From: Legionella adelaidensis
Lineage (GTDB): Bacteria > Pseudomonadota > Gammaproteobacteria > Legionellales > Legionellaceae
DNA length: 49,619 nucleotides
Reading direction: 5' to 3'
Assembly: GCF_900637865.1 (NCBI RefSeq)
Contig: NZ_LR134437.1
Location: forward strand, 1-49,619
The notes beneath the pieces were generated by a model. The model made no database searches. It was not told where the DNA came from and worked only from the letters and a program-made list of their open reading frames with translations. The position numbers were made by a program, and so were the translations under genes. Shown piece after piece: positions 26,765-35,676 of the stretch. Numbering within the stretch: position 1 is the first letter of the stretch; each line of letters begins with the position of its first letter.

Positions 26765-26835
26765 TGTAGGTTGGGCCGGCAGGCCCAACAAGCGATCTCG
26801 CATGATAAAGGTTGGGCCTGCCGGCCCAACCTACA
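26765..26835. repeat. REP-like palindrome, copy 2 (sucB–sucC gap)
   Basis: Two perfect 25-bp arms (26765-26789 and 26811-26835), TGTAGGTTGGGCCGGCAGGC at the outer left end, around a 21-bp loop. Each arm is itself nearly palindromic (GTTGGGCC / GGCCCAAC). This is the most intact member of the family. It lies inside what is otherwise a suc operon, 25 nt before the sucC start, so it may uncouple sucCD from sucAB by RNA processing or partial termination. Confidence 0.88.
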
Positions 26836-26859
26836 CTATTTTTTTAAAGGTGCAATACT

Positions 26860-28020
26860 ATGAATTTACACGAATACCAGGCAAAAGAATTATTTGCTAG
26901 TTATGGTTTACCAGTTCCTCGGGGAGAGGTTGCTTATAGTGCCGATGATGCTGTGCAGGTGGCGGCGAAATTATCAACACCAAGATGGGTGGTAAAGGCC
27001 CAAGTCCATGCTGGAGGAAGAGGTAAAGCCGGTGGGGTAAAACTGGTTTCAACCAAAGAAGAGTTAATTCAATATACTAAATCCATCCTGGGTACACGTT
27101 TAGTAACTTACCAAACAGATGCTACAGGTCAGCCGGTTAATGCAGTGTTGGTAGAAGAAACCAGTGATATAGATCGCGAATTATACTTGGGAGCTGTGGT
27201 TGATAGAGCTAGCCGTAGGGTAGTCATCATGGCTTCAACAGAGGGCGGTGTGGAAATTGAAAAAGTCGCTGAAGAAACACCTGAGAAGATTTTCAAGGTG
27301 GTTGTTGACCCGCTAGTTGGTGTCATGCCTTATCAATGCCGGGAAGTAGGGTTTAAACTGGGTTTAACCGAAGATCAAATTAAACAATTTACACAATTAA
27401 TGATTAAATTGGGTAAGATGTTTGTGGAATGCGATTTAAGTCTTCTCGAAGTTAACCCGCTTGTTGTGGATAAAGCCGGAAAACTTATTTGTCTTGATGG
27501 AAAGATTAATATCGATAGCAATGCGCTTTTTCGTCAACCTAAATTAAAAGCTATGCGTGACACTACCCAGGAAAACGAAAGAGAAAATCGCGCACACGAG
27601 TGGGATCTGAACTATATTCCACTGGATGGAGTAATAGGCTGTATGGTTAATGGTGCAGGCCTTGCTATGGCTACTATGGATGTAATCAAATTACACGGTG
27701 GTGAGCCAGCTAACTTTTTAGACGTGGGTGGCGGTGCAACGAAAGAACGCGTGAGTGAAGCATTCAAAATTATCCTTTCTGATGAAAATGTGAAAGGAAT
27801 TTTAGTCAACATTTTCGGTGGAATAGTCCGTTGTGATCTAATTGCCGAAGGCATTTTAGCCGCAGTGAAAGAAGAGTCTGTACAAGTTCCGGTCGTTGTG
27901 CGCTTAGAGGGTAATAATGCAGAATTGGGTGCAGAGATCTTAAATAAAAGTGACCTGAACGTAATAGGTGCCACCGATTTAACCGACGCCGCTAAAAAAA
28001 TTGTTGCTGCTGTAAAATAA
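26860..28020 (+). CDS. sucC: Succinyl-CoA synthetase beta subunit
   Basis: SucC, the ATP-grasp beta subunit, couples succinyl-CoA cleavage to nucleotide triphosphate formation. The 386-residue protein starts [12 protein letters not shown] (normal), with the [17 protein letters not shown] glycine-rich loop, EVNPLVV and the [15 protein letters not shown] and FLDVGGGA segments. AAAGGTG precedes the ATG. It is separated from sucB by 138 nt holding the palindrome, and from sucD by 15 nt. Confidence 0.97.
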   Translation: MNLHEYQAKELFASYGLPVPRGEVAYSADDAVQVAAKLSTPRWVVKAQVHAGGRGKAGGVKLVSTKEELIQYTKSILGTRLVTYQTDATGQPVNAVLVEETSDIDRELYLGAVVDRASRRVVIMASTEGGVEIEKVAEETPEKIFKVVVDPLVGVMPYQCREVGFKLGLTEDQIKQFTQLMIKLGKMFVECDLSLLEVNPLVVDKAGKLICLDGKINIDSNALFRQPKLKAMRDTTQENERENRAHEWDLNYIPLDGVIGCMVNGAGLAMATMDVIKLHGGEPANFLDVGGGATKERVSEAFKIILSDENVKGILVNIFGGIVRCDLIAEGILAAVKEESVQVPVVVRLEGNNAELGAEILNKSDLNVIGATDLTDAAKKIVAAVK

Positions 28021-28035
28021 TTTCCGAGGAAAGTA

Positions 28036-28911
28036 ATGAGTATATTAGTAAACAAAAATACAAAAGTAATTTGCCAGGGTTTCACTGGGAAGCAAGGTAC
28101 GTTACATTCCGAACAAGCAATTAGTTACGGAACAAAAATGGTAGGGGGAGTGACCCCGGGCAAGGGTGGACAAACGCATTTGGACCTACCGGTTTTTAAT
28201 ACGGTACGCGAGGCAGTGGAAGAAACAGGAGCGGATGCCAGTGTTATTTATGTTCCTGCACCGTTTTGTAAAGATTCTATTCTTGAAGCGGCTGACGCCG
28301 GCGTACGATTAATTGTTTGTATTACCGAAGGCGTGCCCGTTCTGGATATGTTAGAAGTTAAAGTGTATTTGGAAAATAACACGAACAGTCTTTTAATTGG
28401 ACCCAATTGCCCCGGAATTATTACTCCAGGGGAATGCAAAATCGGTATTATGCCAGGCTCTATCCATCTACCAGGCAAAGTGGGGATTGTTTCTCGCTCT
28501 GGTACTTTAACTTATGAAGCAGTAAAGCAAATGACGGATAAAGGCTTTGGGCAAACTACTTGCGTAGGTATAGGTGGCGATCCTATTCCGGGAATGTCAT
28601 TTATTGATGTGCTTGCTTTATTTGAACAAGATCCCAAAACAGAAGCAATTATTTTAGTGGGTGAAATTGGCGGAACGGCAGAAGAAGAAGCCGCTGAATT
28701 TATCAAATCGAATGTAAGCAAACCTGTGGTTTCTTATATCGCAGGAGTCACTGCGCCCGCCGGAAAAAGAATGGGGCATGCCGGAGCTATTATCTCTGGT
28801 GGTAAAGGAACCGCTGCTGATAAATTTAAAGCACTGGAGGCTGCGGGCGTTCGTACCGTTCGTTCACCTACTGAATTAGGTGATGCAGTTGCTGAAGTAA
28901 TGGATTGGTAA
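28036..28911 (+). CDS. sucD: Succinyl-CoA synthetase alpha subunit
   Basis: SucD carries the phosphohistidine of succinyl-CoA synthetase. The 291-residue protein has the CoA-binding [13 protein letters not shown] near residue 17, the [20 protein letters not shown] signature, and [14 protein letters not shown] with the active-site His. Length is standard. pdxH starts 1 nt after its stop, so sucC-sucD-pdxH form one tight unit. Confidence 0.97.
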   Translation: MSILVNKNTKVICQGFTGKQGTLHSEQAISYGTKMVGGVTPGKGGQTHLDLPVFNTVREAVEETGADASVIYVPAPFCKDSILEAADAGVRLIVCITEGVPVLDMLEVKVYLENNTNSLLIGPNCPGIITPGECKIGIMPGSIHLPGKVGIVSRSGTLTYEAVKQMTDKGFGQTTCVGIGGDPIPGMSFIDVLALFEQDPKTEAIILVGEIGGTAEEEAAEFIKSNVSKPVVSYIAGVTAPAGKRMGHAGAIISGGKGTAADKFKALEAAGVRTVRSPTELGDAVAEVMDW

Positions 28912-28912
28912 A

Positions 28913-29560
28913 ATGTCAAAATGGCAAACCCTGGCAGATATTCGTAGAGAGTATGGCAATCTCACACTAACAGAAGAGGAGGCCCTGGAGTCTCCTATTG
29001 AGCAATTTGAGCTATGGTTTGCCGAAGTTTTAAAATCTGAAAAATCTGATCCCACTGCTATGGTCTTATCAACGGTGGATGAACGGAATATTCCTGATTC
29101 ACGTATTGTTCTTCTCAAAGAGATAGATAAGGGAAATTTTGTCTTTTTCACTAATTATTTGAGTGCTAAGGCCGTACAAATTAGAAAAAACCCTTATGTC
29201 GCTCTGAATTTCTATTGGCCTGAAACCGCACGACAAGTGCGTGTACGTGGACGCGTAAAAGAAACCAGTAAAGTGAAATCAGATGCTTACTTTGCTTCTC
29301 GACCGCTGCCTAATCAACTGAGCGCCCTGATTTCTCCACAAAGTGAAGAAATTACAAGTCGCGAAGAATTGGAAAAGCGGCTTAATGATTTAATTGAAAG
29401 CGAGCAAAAAGACCCGATAGTTCGTCCCGTACATTGGGGTGGATATGAAGTCATTCCTGATGAAATTGAGTTTTGGCAAGGTAGAGATAATCGTTTACAT
29501 GATAGGATTCATTATTTTCATGAAAATGGAAAATGGGTACATCGTCGATTGGCCCCTTAA
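28913..29560 (+). CDS. pdxH: Pyridoxamine 5'-phosphate oxidase
   Basis: PdxH uses FMN to oxidise PNP or PMP to pyridoxal phosphate. The 215-residue protein has [21 protein letters not shown] (here cited as [17 protein letters not shown]), [29 protein letters not shown], the [10 protein letters not shown] segment, and ends in [14 protein letters not shown] with the signature C-terminal Arg. It starts 1 nt after sucD, an unusual but clear linkage: PLP supply with the TCA enzymes. Confidence 0.95.
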   Translation: MSKWQTLADIRREYGNLTLTEEEALESPIEQFELWFAEVLKSEKSDPTAMVLSTVDERNIPDSRIVLLKEIDKGNFVFFTNYLSAKAVQIRKNPYVALNFYWPETARQVRVRGRVKETSKVKSDAYFASRPLPNQLSALISPQSEEITSREELEKRLNDLIESEQKDPIVRPVHWGGYEVIPDEIEFWQGRDNRLHDRIHYFHENGKWVHRRLAP

Positions 29561-29679
29561 ATTAAGTTTGTCAAGAAATTGTAAATGTTTGAAAAACTCC
29601 CTTTTTACCTCTTCGCATTCGTTAAAATGTATCTAAGCAAGAAATATTTTATGTAAAAGACTTAGATAAGGGGTAAAAC

Positions 29680-30060
29680 ATGAAAGATATAATCAACGTA
29701 TTACCTGATATTAGACTAAGATTTAACATTGATCACCCAACCTTTGAAGAATGCTATGCCTTCGGTTATGAATGCGCCATGGCAGAAGTAAGTGAAAATG
29801 AAAATCCGTTTAAACCAGGTACAAGCGAGTATGACCAATGGGCAGAAGGTTGGTGGGCAGGTTTCTACGGTGAAGAACCAATCTATGATATAAAAGAGTT
29901 CCTTACTGCCAACACGTCAGCTGTGGGTAGGTTTGAAGCAGCAAACGAAGAAAAATATCAGGACGTAAAAGTAGGTTTCTTCACCAAAATACTCGGCTAT
30001 AGTGGCGAATTAGTGGCCTTGGCTGTAGTTGGATATCAGGTGGTGGACTTAGTTGCTTAA
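29680..30060 (+). CDS. letE: LetE-like transmission trait enhancer
   Basis: A 126-residue soluble acidic protein without signal peptide or transmembrane helix. The Trp/Gly-rich WAEGWWAGFYGEEP segment and the position after the sdh-suc-pdxH block match what I recall of LetE, a small Legionella regulator that enhances transmission-phase traits. Its molecular action is not established. AAGGGG precedes the ATG. A strong hairpin terminator follows directly, so it is monocistronic. I am moderately sure of the assignment: it rests on memory and synteny, not a database hit. Confidence 0.55.
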   Translation: MKDIINVLPDIRLRFNIDHPTFEECYAFGYECAMAEVSENENPFKPGTSEYDQWAEGWWAGFYGEEPIYDIKEFLTANTSAVGRFEAANEEKYQDVKVGFFTKILGYSGELVALAVVGYQVVDLVA

Positions 30061-30063
30061 ATT

Positions 30064-30084
30064 AGAGGGCTTTGGCCCTCTTTT
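30064..30084 (+). terminator. Rho-independent terminator after letE
   Basis: AGAGGGC, loop, GCCCTCT, then TTTT: a 6-7-bp GC-rich stem followed by a T-run, 4 nt after the letE stop. A textbook intrinsic terminator; its reverse side also closes the SseB-type gene. Confidence 0.85.
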
Positions 30085-30466
30085 ACATTATTTTCAGAAC
30101 CATACTACGCATTCTTTCAATCTCTGAAGTATTAAACTCCTTATAAATAGCGCTGCCAATATTAAGTGCCACAATTACTTCCTTTCCAATGCCTTTCAAT
30201 AAATCTACACCAGAGAGTTTAAGCAATTGGATTTCATCTTTAATGGGCTCGGCCCAGCTATCAAAATAATTCATAGAAGAAAAAACAGGGAGGAAAACTT
30301 TATCATCTTCTTGATAAAACAAAACCTCAGGCTCCTCGCCGCCAGGGAATTTTTCAATAGGAACAATAAAATTTGCTTTAATAAACTCTAAATAGGCTTT
30401 ATTTATTGTTTTATTATCTTCACTATTTGCTAAGGCATTTGCGACTGCAGTTTCCAACTCATTCAT
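30083..30466 (-). CDS. SseB N-terminal domain protein
   Basis: A 127-residue protein whose central part (VLFYQEDDKVFLPVFSS then WAEPIKDEI) matches the SseB N-terminal domain: the FLPVFSS segment and the following regular helices are typical. SseB-type proteins are linked to serine sensitivity and in some bacteria to secretion-associated functions, but the biochemical role is not known. No signal peptide. It faces letE over a shared terminator. Confidence 0.65.
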   Translation of the reverse strand: MNELETAVANALANSEDNKTINKAYLEFIKANFIVPIEKFPGGEEPEVLFYQEDDKVFLPVFSSMNYFDSWAEPIKDEIQLLKLSGVDLLKGIGKEVIVALNIGSAIYKEFNTSEIERMRSMVLKIM

Positions 30467-30801
30467 GTGTGGACTCTTAAAATAAAAACAATGAAAATGA
30501 TAACAAAAATACCAATTGAAATAATTAACCTCAATAGGGTAATGAGTGTTAATTGTTGTCTTGTAGTCGATAGATTAATCGCAATGGGTAAAAATTAACA
30601 TTCGAAATGAATCAAAATGATAATGGAGTTACTTTCTAACTAGGATTATTTATGTTCCTTATCTCTTAATGCAAGACTCCAAGCCCCCCTGAAAAGTTGG
30701 TAGACTTTGAGAAGTTTGCTGAACGGAGTGAAGTCGTGTTTTAATAACTGGGTTTAAGAATTCCCATATCTTTTTATGGGATAAATGAAATGGAGATAAC
30801 A
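30467..30801. other. Intergenic region, no gene
   Basis: 335 bp between the SseB-type gene and the YdgA-like gene. It is AT-rich and holds no credible open frame. Two structures are visible: AATTAAC/GTTAATT (near 30515-30545) and a CCCATA-TCTTT-TATGGG hairpin (30765-30781) close to the YdgA start. I see no repeat-family member and no clear RNA gene. Confidence 0.5.
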
Positions 30802-32361
30802 ATGAAAAGAATTTTAGGATTAGTGGTTATTATTGCCGCTCTAGTCCTCGTAAGTTACTACGGTATGGGATTGATGACCGAAAGGACCATTAAAAAAGAT
30901 TTGCAATTAATTAATCAATCACAAGGTGTGCATGCTGAATTAATAGAATATAAACGTGGTTGGTTTACCTCACATGCAAAATTTAACTGGACATTGCATA
31001 TCCCAGAAAGAGTAGTAAAAAATGAAGATGATCAAACTACTACTACACTGCCGGCACAAGATTACAAACTGTATATGCCATTAAAGGTATATCATGGCCC
31101 GATTATTTTTGCTGATAAGGCCGTGCATTTTGGATTAGGGTACGGATTTACCAGACTGAATCTGCCGCAAGAATATGTTCAGCGCTTTAGAGAAACCTTT
31201 ACCGCCGATTCTACTATTCCTCAGTTAGATATCAGTGTTTTGGTGAATTATATAAATAAAAGTAGATTACGAATTAAATTACCTAAATTTACCTTAATTG
31301 CAAAAGAAGAAGGTTCCCGCTTTGAATGGTTAGGGATGAAAAATGATGTAACTATTTCATCTGATTTATCTTCTATCGAGGGTGATTTTGCCATCAAAGG
31401 TATCCAGTTTAGTAAAGATAAAATAAAGGGTATTGTTGGAAAAATTACCAGTGAGTATGATTTAAGCATGTCACCAGAAGGTTTGTATGTAGGTGATGCT
31501 AGCCTGTCTTTTCCCTCCTTTTTAATGAAAGAAGGGGATAAAAAGCTGTTAGAAATGAATGACTATGACATAGAAACGAATAGTGATATTGATGACGGCT
31601 TGTTAAATGCTTATTTTAAAATGTCGTTAGACCGTATAATTACTAGCGACAAAACCTATGGTCCCGGGATTTTAAAAATAGCGCTTAAAAATCTTGACGC
31701 TAAAGTATTAGCCTACATTAACGATCAGGCTAATAAAATGCAACAAGGTAGCGAAGAGCAACGCCAACAAGCAATGATGGTTCTTTTGCCCGAGATTCCC
31801 AAGTTACTTAACAAAGGTGCGCGCTTGGAGGTAAGTGAAGCTAAGTTCACTATGCCTGAAGGCACTGTAGAAGGGAACTTGTGGATTCAGCTCCCTAAAG
31901 GAGAGTTTGGTAATCCTTTCCAACTCATTCAAAAGGTAGAGGGTGAAGGCAAAGTACAAATGCCTATGGTGGTTCTAAAACAAGTTATGTTGACGTCTGA
32001 AAAGCAACAACTCAGTCAACCATCTCTACAACAAGCCATGATTGATCAGTTACAAAAAAATCAAGCCAGTGGCGAACAGGCAAATAATAAAGAAGAGAAT
32101 ACTCCTAATCAAAATCCAGCAGATACAAACGTAAATACTGATAATACAGCCACGCAAAGCAGCGGCTCGCCACAACCGCAAATGACGCCAGCTGAAATTG
32201 AACAAAAAGCACAAGTTCAATCAGACCAAAAGATTGCTGCTTTAGTGGAAAATGGTTTATTAATGGTAAGTGGCGAAAATTATGTAATGCAATTTAAGCT
32301 CGCGAATGGCCAGTTAAGCGTAAACGGTCGACCATTTAACCCAGCAACAATGCATTTCTAG
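30802..32361 (+). CDS. DUF945/YdgA family protein
   Basis: A 519-residue protein with one N-terminal membrane helix (ILGLVVIIAALVLVSYYG) and a large periplasmic part, matching the DUF945 (YdgA) family of gammaproteobacteria, whose function is uncertain. The segment RGWFTSHAKFNW is family-typical. A Gln/Asn/Pro/Thr-rich low-complexity insert lies at about residues 410-470 before the last beta strands (NGLLMVSGENYVMQFKL). The ATG at 30802 has GGAG 7 nt before it; the ATG 12 nt upstream overlaps that binding site and is rejected. Confidence 0.85.
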   Translation: MKRILGLVVIIAALVLVSYYGMGLMTERTIKKDLQLINQSQGVHAELIEYKRGWFTSHAKFNWTLHIPERVVKNEDDQTTTTLPAQDYKLYMPLKVYHGPIIFADKAVHFGLGYGFTRLNLPQEYVQRFRETFTADSTIPQLDISVLVNYINKSRLRIKLPKFTLIAKEEGSRFEWLGMKNDVTISSDLSSIEGDFAIKGIQFSKDKIKGIVGKITSEYDLSMSPEGLYVGDASLSFPSFLMKEGDKKLLEMNDYDIETNSDIDDGLLNAYFKMSLDRIITSDKTYGPGILKIALKNLDAKVLAYINDQANKMQQGSEEQRQQAMMVLLPEIPKLLNKGARLEVSEAKFTMPEGTVEGNLWIQLPKGEFGNPFQLIQKVEGEGKVQMPMVVLKQVMLTSEKQQLSQPSLQQAMIDQLQKNQASGEQANNKEENTPNQNPADTNVNTDNTATQSSGSPQPQMTPAEIEQKAQVQSDQKIAALVENGLLMVSGENYVMQFKLANGQLSVNGRPFNPATMHF

Positions 32362-32374
32362 TACAAGAGCTATG

Positions 32375-32439
32375 ACATCCAGGATTCTCAAACATCAGAC
32401 ATTTTGAAGAATCTTGGATGTAGACCTCTGTTGGCCTTT
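32375..32439 (+). terminator. Long hairpin then T-run after the YdgA-like gene
   Basis: Arms 32375-32388 (ACATCCAGGATTCT) and 32408-32421 pair in 13 of 14 positions around a 19-nt loop; a run of eight T follows 15 nt later. The spacing is longer than usual, so this may be a terminator or a 3'-end stabiliser. Confidence 0.5.
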
Positions 32440-32467
32440 TTTTTAGCCATAATTTGTTAATTTTAGC

Positions 32468-32496
32468 TTGTTCGAATTTGGCCATTTCGTTAAAAT
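32468..32496 (+). promoter_or_regulatory. Predicted sigma-70 promoter for fis
   Basis: TTGTTC (32468-32473), 17-bp spacer, TAAAAT (32491-32496), 31 bp before the fis ATG, then AAGGAG. Strong match and good position. Confidence 0.6.
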
Positions 32497-32526
32497 AATT
32501 TTTTTTAAAGAAGGAGATTAATAACA

Positions 32527-32808
32527 ATGACAACGATCAGCAATGAAGCTGGGGATAGTACTGCCTCTTTAGCCGCGAGCGTTACACAATCCGTTCAAAA
32601 ATACTTTTCTGAGCTTAAAGGAACTGATCCCGTAGATTTGTATCAGTTTGTTTTAGAAGAAGTAGAAACACCGTTATTCAAAGCAGTGATGGAACATTGT
32701 AAATACAATCAATCTCGTGCGGCTATTATGTTAGGAATAAGCCGTGGAACCTTACGCACAAAATTACGACGTTATTTTGATGATAAATATGTAGGAACAC
32801 GCGATTAA
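32527..32808 (+). CDS. fis: Fis family DNA-binding protein
   Basis: Fis is a nucleoid protein that bends DNA and controls growth-phase genes. The 93-residue product ends in a helix-turn-helix, NQSRAAIMLGISRGTLRTKL, the Fis signature, followed by RRYFDDKYVG. The N-terminal half (VTQSVQKYFSELKG) forms the dimer. Legionella species carry several Fis paralogues that control virulence genes; which one this is cannot be told here. It has its own promoter and terminator. Confidence 0.9.
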   Translation: MTTISNEAGDSTASLAASVTQSVQKYFSELKGTDPVDLYQFVLEEVETPLFKAVMEHCKYNQSRAAIMLGISRGTLRTKLRRYFDDKYVGTRD

Positions 32809-32823
32809 TTAAGATCTAATGTG

Positions 32824-32852
32824 CTTCAAAACCTCTGGAAAAGGTTTTGAAG
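32824..32852. terminator. Bidirectional terminator, fis and prs
   Basis: CTTCAAAACCT and AGGTTTTGAAG form a perfect 11-bp stem with a 7-nt loop between the convergent fis and prs genes. Confidence 0.7.
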
Positions 32853-32857
32853 TAATA

Positions 32858-33805
32858 TTATTCAGTAAACATCGAGCTAACAGATTCTTCTTCATTCACA
32901 CGTTTAATAGCTTGAGCAAGCATTTCCGCCAGACTAACTACTCTAATCTTTTTACACTTTTGCGCAGCTTCTGATAATCGAATGGTATCTGTAACCACTA
33001 CCTCGTCTAATGAAGAGTTTTGAATATTTTCAATAGCCGGTCCAGAAAGAACGGGATGGGTAATGTAAGCGCGTACACTAATAGCTCCGCTTTTTTTAAG
33101 CTCATGGGCTGCAGAGCACATAGTTCCCGCAGTATCAACGATGTCATCAATAATAATGCAGTTCCTGCCTTTAGGCTCTCCAATTATATGCATAACTTCA
33201 GACTTGTTCGGTCCAATTCGTCTTTTATCAATAATTGAAAGTTCGGCATCGTTTAAACGTTTAGCCATAGCTCTTGCTCTAACCACACCTCCAACATCAG
33301 GCGAGATAACCATTATATGCTCTAATTTTTGGGCTTTAATATCTTCTAATAAAATACGAGTAGAATAGACATTGTCGACTGGCATACAAAAGAAGCCTTG
33401 AATTTGATCAGCGTGTAGGTCCACTGTCAAAACTCTATTAATTCCCACAGATGTCATCATGTCGGCAACAACTTTGGCAGTAATAGGGACACGAGCAGAA
33501 CGAACTCTTCTATCTTGCCGTGCATAGCCAAAATAGGGAACTACCGCCGTAATAATTCCTGCAGAAGATCGGCGAAGTGCGTCAGCCATGACTAATAATT
33601 CCATCAAATTATCATTAGAGGGCGCACAAGTGGATTGAACGATAAAAACATCTTTTCCACGCACATTTTCGAGAATTTCAACCATGGTCTCGCCATCGCT
33701 GAAAGTTCCAACAGTCGCTTTTCCCAATGGGATATTTAGAAAAGAAGAAATTTTCTGAGCTAATTCAGGATTGGCATTGCCAGTAAAAATCATCATTGTT
33801 GACAT
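32858..33805 (-). CDS. prs: Ribose-phosphate pyrophosphokinase
   Basis: Prs makes PRPP from ribose-5-phosphate and ATP for nucleotide, His, Trp and NAD synthesis. The 315-residue protein has [10 protein letters not shown] at the start, [15 protein letters not shown], the [12 protein letters not shown] motif and the PRPP-binding [13 protein letters not shown]. The ATG at 33805 gives the standard length; a longer frame to 33850 is not supported. The tRNA-Gln gene lies 148 bp upstream and may share the transcript. Confidence 0.96.
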   Translation of the reverse strand: MSTMMIFTGNANPELAQKISSFLNIPLGKATVGTFSDGETMVEILENVRGKDVFIVQSTCAPSNDNLMELLVMADALRRSSAGIITAVVPYFGYARQDRRVRSARVPITAKVVADMMTSVGINRVLTVDLHADQIQGFFCMPVDNVYSTRILLEDIKAQKLEHIMVISPDVGGVVRARAMAKRLNDAELSIIDKRRIGPNKSEVMHIIGEPKGRNCIIIDDIVDTAGTMCSAAHELKKSGAISVRAYITHPVLSGPAIENIQNSSLDEVVVTDTIRLSEAAQKCKKIRVVSLAEMLAQAIKRVNEEESVSSMFTE

Positions 33806-33953
33806 GTGTAAAAATCCCTTCGGAGGAAGTGAATCAATATTTCTAAACACATAGCAGAAGACAGCCAGAAAGATATTATTATTTTTTGAGCGATCCGGTG
33901 ACGCATCCTTCCCGGTATCTTCTGCCGTCTGTTTACTTGAATCAACAAGAATA

Positions 33954-34028
33954 TGGCTGGGGTGCTAGGATTCGAACCTAGGAATGCAGGGATCAAAACC
34001 CTGTGCCTTACCACTTGGCGACACCCCA
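33954..34028 (-). tRNA. tRNA-Gln(UUG)
   Basis: On the minus strand the sequence folds into a cloverleaf: acceptor TGGGGTG/CACCCCA, D arm CGCCAAGTGGTAAGGC, anticodon loop TTTTGAT with anticodon TTG, TpsiC arm CTAGGTTCGAATCCTAG, discriminator G and encoded CCA. All 75 nt are intact. It lies between prs and lolB, the usual neighbourhood of a tRNA-Gln in gammaproteobacteria. Confidence 0.95.
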
Positions 34029-34155
34029 AAATGTTGTAGATTCTATACATGAAGCACGCGGCATCAGCTGCGAACTGCTGCGTATTGTGCAGCGAATCAG
34101 AAGGCTTGTCAATCACAAAAGATGACTTTTTAAAATACAATTATAGTATAGTTAA

Positions 34156-34220
34156 TGTAGGTTGAGCCGGTAGGCCCAACAAGCAAGGTGACTTGGGGTG
34201 TTAGGCCTTCGGCTCAAGTA
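34156..34220. repeat. REP-like palindrome, degenerate copy 3
   Basis: TGTAGGTTGAGCCGGTAGGC opens the left arm and the right arm reads GGCCTTCGGCTCAAGTA; the arms match imperfectly. It lies in the 303-bp gap between tRNA-Gln and lolB that would hold ispE in many gammaproteobacteria. The rest of that gap (34221-34331) has another short repeat and no gene. Confidence 0.7.
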
Positions 34221-34271
34221 TTGTCATCTTTTTTTCCTTCTCTTACGGGGAAAGAAACTGCCGTCAAAGTA

Positions 34272-34299
34272 CCTTGATGGAGCGCAAGCGTAATCAAGG
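34272..34299. repeat. Second palindrome type (CCTTGAT/ATCAAGG)
   Basis: CCTTGAT at 34272-34278 and ATCAAGG at 34293-34299 enclose GGAGCGCAAGCGTA. The sequence resembles a known class of genomic palindromes with an ATCAAGG core, and sits just after REP copy 3, before lolB. Only one copy is in the window. Confidence 0.45.
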
Positions 34300-34331
34300 A
34301 ATTTTCAGGCCTATGCCACCATGCATTTTAT

Positions 34332-34931
34332 TTATACCGTCCAGTTTTTCACTACTAACTTAATCGTTACTCCATTTCCAGTTAAGCGTATTTTACTAGG
34401 TAAGTCGCCTTTCTGGGTGGAGGTATATCTTTCGTAGTTTACTGTATAGCCGGATTGCTTGAGCATGGACAAATGGTTAAATTCATCATATTTTGATGCT
34501 TGTACCGGCCCGGGCGCTGGTAATCCTCTAACCCAGTAATAAAGATTATTTACTGGAAGACGAATGCCAGTTTGCTTTAGCAATAAGTCATCAGCGTTAT
34601 TAGATGTTGCCGTTTTTGGACCATCTTTATAGGTTACCGCTCCTCCTTCGCGCTCTACCAACACCGTCCCTCCCCCTAAAGGACCCATTAATCGTATTTG
34701 GTAATTAGTCGCGCCTTGCTGTTGCCAATTAATACCTGCGCTCCAGGCTTTTTGTGCATTTTTGGCGGACATGGCGCCGGAAAGTGCCCATGATGAAATC
34801 GTTTGAGTTTGTGCAGTGCGTTTCTCCACCGGCATATTTTGATTCTGTGGGGCCTCGGGAGCAGGTGTTTGAGAAGCACAGGCGGTTAATAACGCAGTAG
34901 ATACTATCAGTGTCCGTTTCCATGTTTGCAT
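34332..34931 (-). CDS. lolB: Outer-membrane lipoprotein receptor LolB
   Basis: LolB accepts lipoproteins from LolA and places them in the outer membrane. The 199-residue protein has a lipoprotein signal peptide with lipobox LLTAC at about residue 18, a Pro/Gln linker, and the LolB beta-sandwich (WALSGAMSAKN, QIRLMGPLGGGTVLVER and YYWVRGLPAPGP are family-typical). The ATG at 34931 follows AAGGAG. In most gammaproteobacteria ispE follows lolB; here it does not. Confidence 0.9.
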   Translation of the reverse strand: MQTWKRTLIVSTALLTACASQTPAPEAPQNQNMPVEKRTAQTQTISSWALSGAMSAKNAQKAWSAGINWQQQGATNYQIRLMGPLGGGTVLVEREGGAVTYKDGPKTATSNNADDLLLKQTGIRLPVNNLYYWVRGLPAPGPVQASKYDEFNHLSMLKQSGYTVNYERYTSTQKGDLPSKIRLTGNGVTIKLVVKNWTV

Positions 34932-34966
34932 TGGCAAATCTCCTTAAAATAACTGGTTAAATATCT

Positions 34967-35124
34967 ATACCCAAGATACTTCAAAATGCTAGGTTTTGAA
35001 CGATTCGATTTTTGTGTCTGGGAAATTAAAAAAGAAGAATAGCCAGCCTATTGGGAGTCTTTTTTGGTTTCTCAGGCGCAAAAAGCGACAGATCAAAAAT
35101 AGTTTTTTGGAGCATCTTGGGTAT
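34967..35124. mobile_element. MITE-like element, complete copy 2
   Basis: A 158-bp element with 20-bp terminal inverted repeats: ATACCCAAGATACTTCAAAA at the left (34967-34986) and TTTTGGAGCATCTTGGGTAT at the right (35105-35124), pairing in 18 of 20 positions. The interior matches the truncated copy at 18735-18858 in opposite orientation. It encodes no protein. It lies in the divergent lolB/coaD promoter region, 35 bp from the lolB start and 71 bp from coaD. A target duplication cannot be fixed by eye. Confidence 0.85.
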
Positions 35125-35189
35125 ATTAAGGTATTAATAGTTTTTCGATTAACAATACGCTAGACTCCCACAATATGCAATTAATCTGA

Positions 35190-35675
<486 letters not shown>

Positions 35676-35676
35676 C

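Noticed and set aside
27612-28085. 157-codon minus-strand frame across sucC and sucD
   Set aside because: Antisense of two certain genes; no independent evidence for coding.
30467-30801. Small RNA gene in the gap before the YdgA-like gene
   Set aside because: Only short hairpins are visible, with no good promoter and terminator pair at suitable spacing.
34029-34331. Possible ispE remnant between tRNA-Gln and lolB
   Set aside because: No frame or motif resembling a GHMP kinase can be read on either strand; the space holds palindromic repeats.
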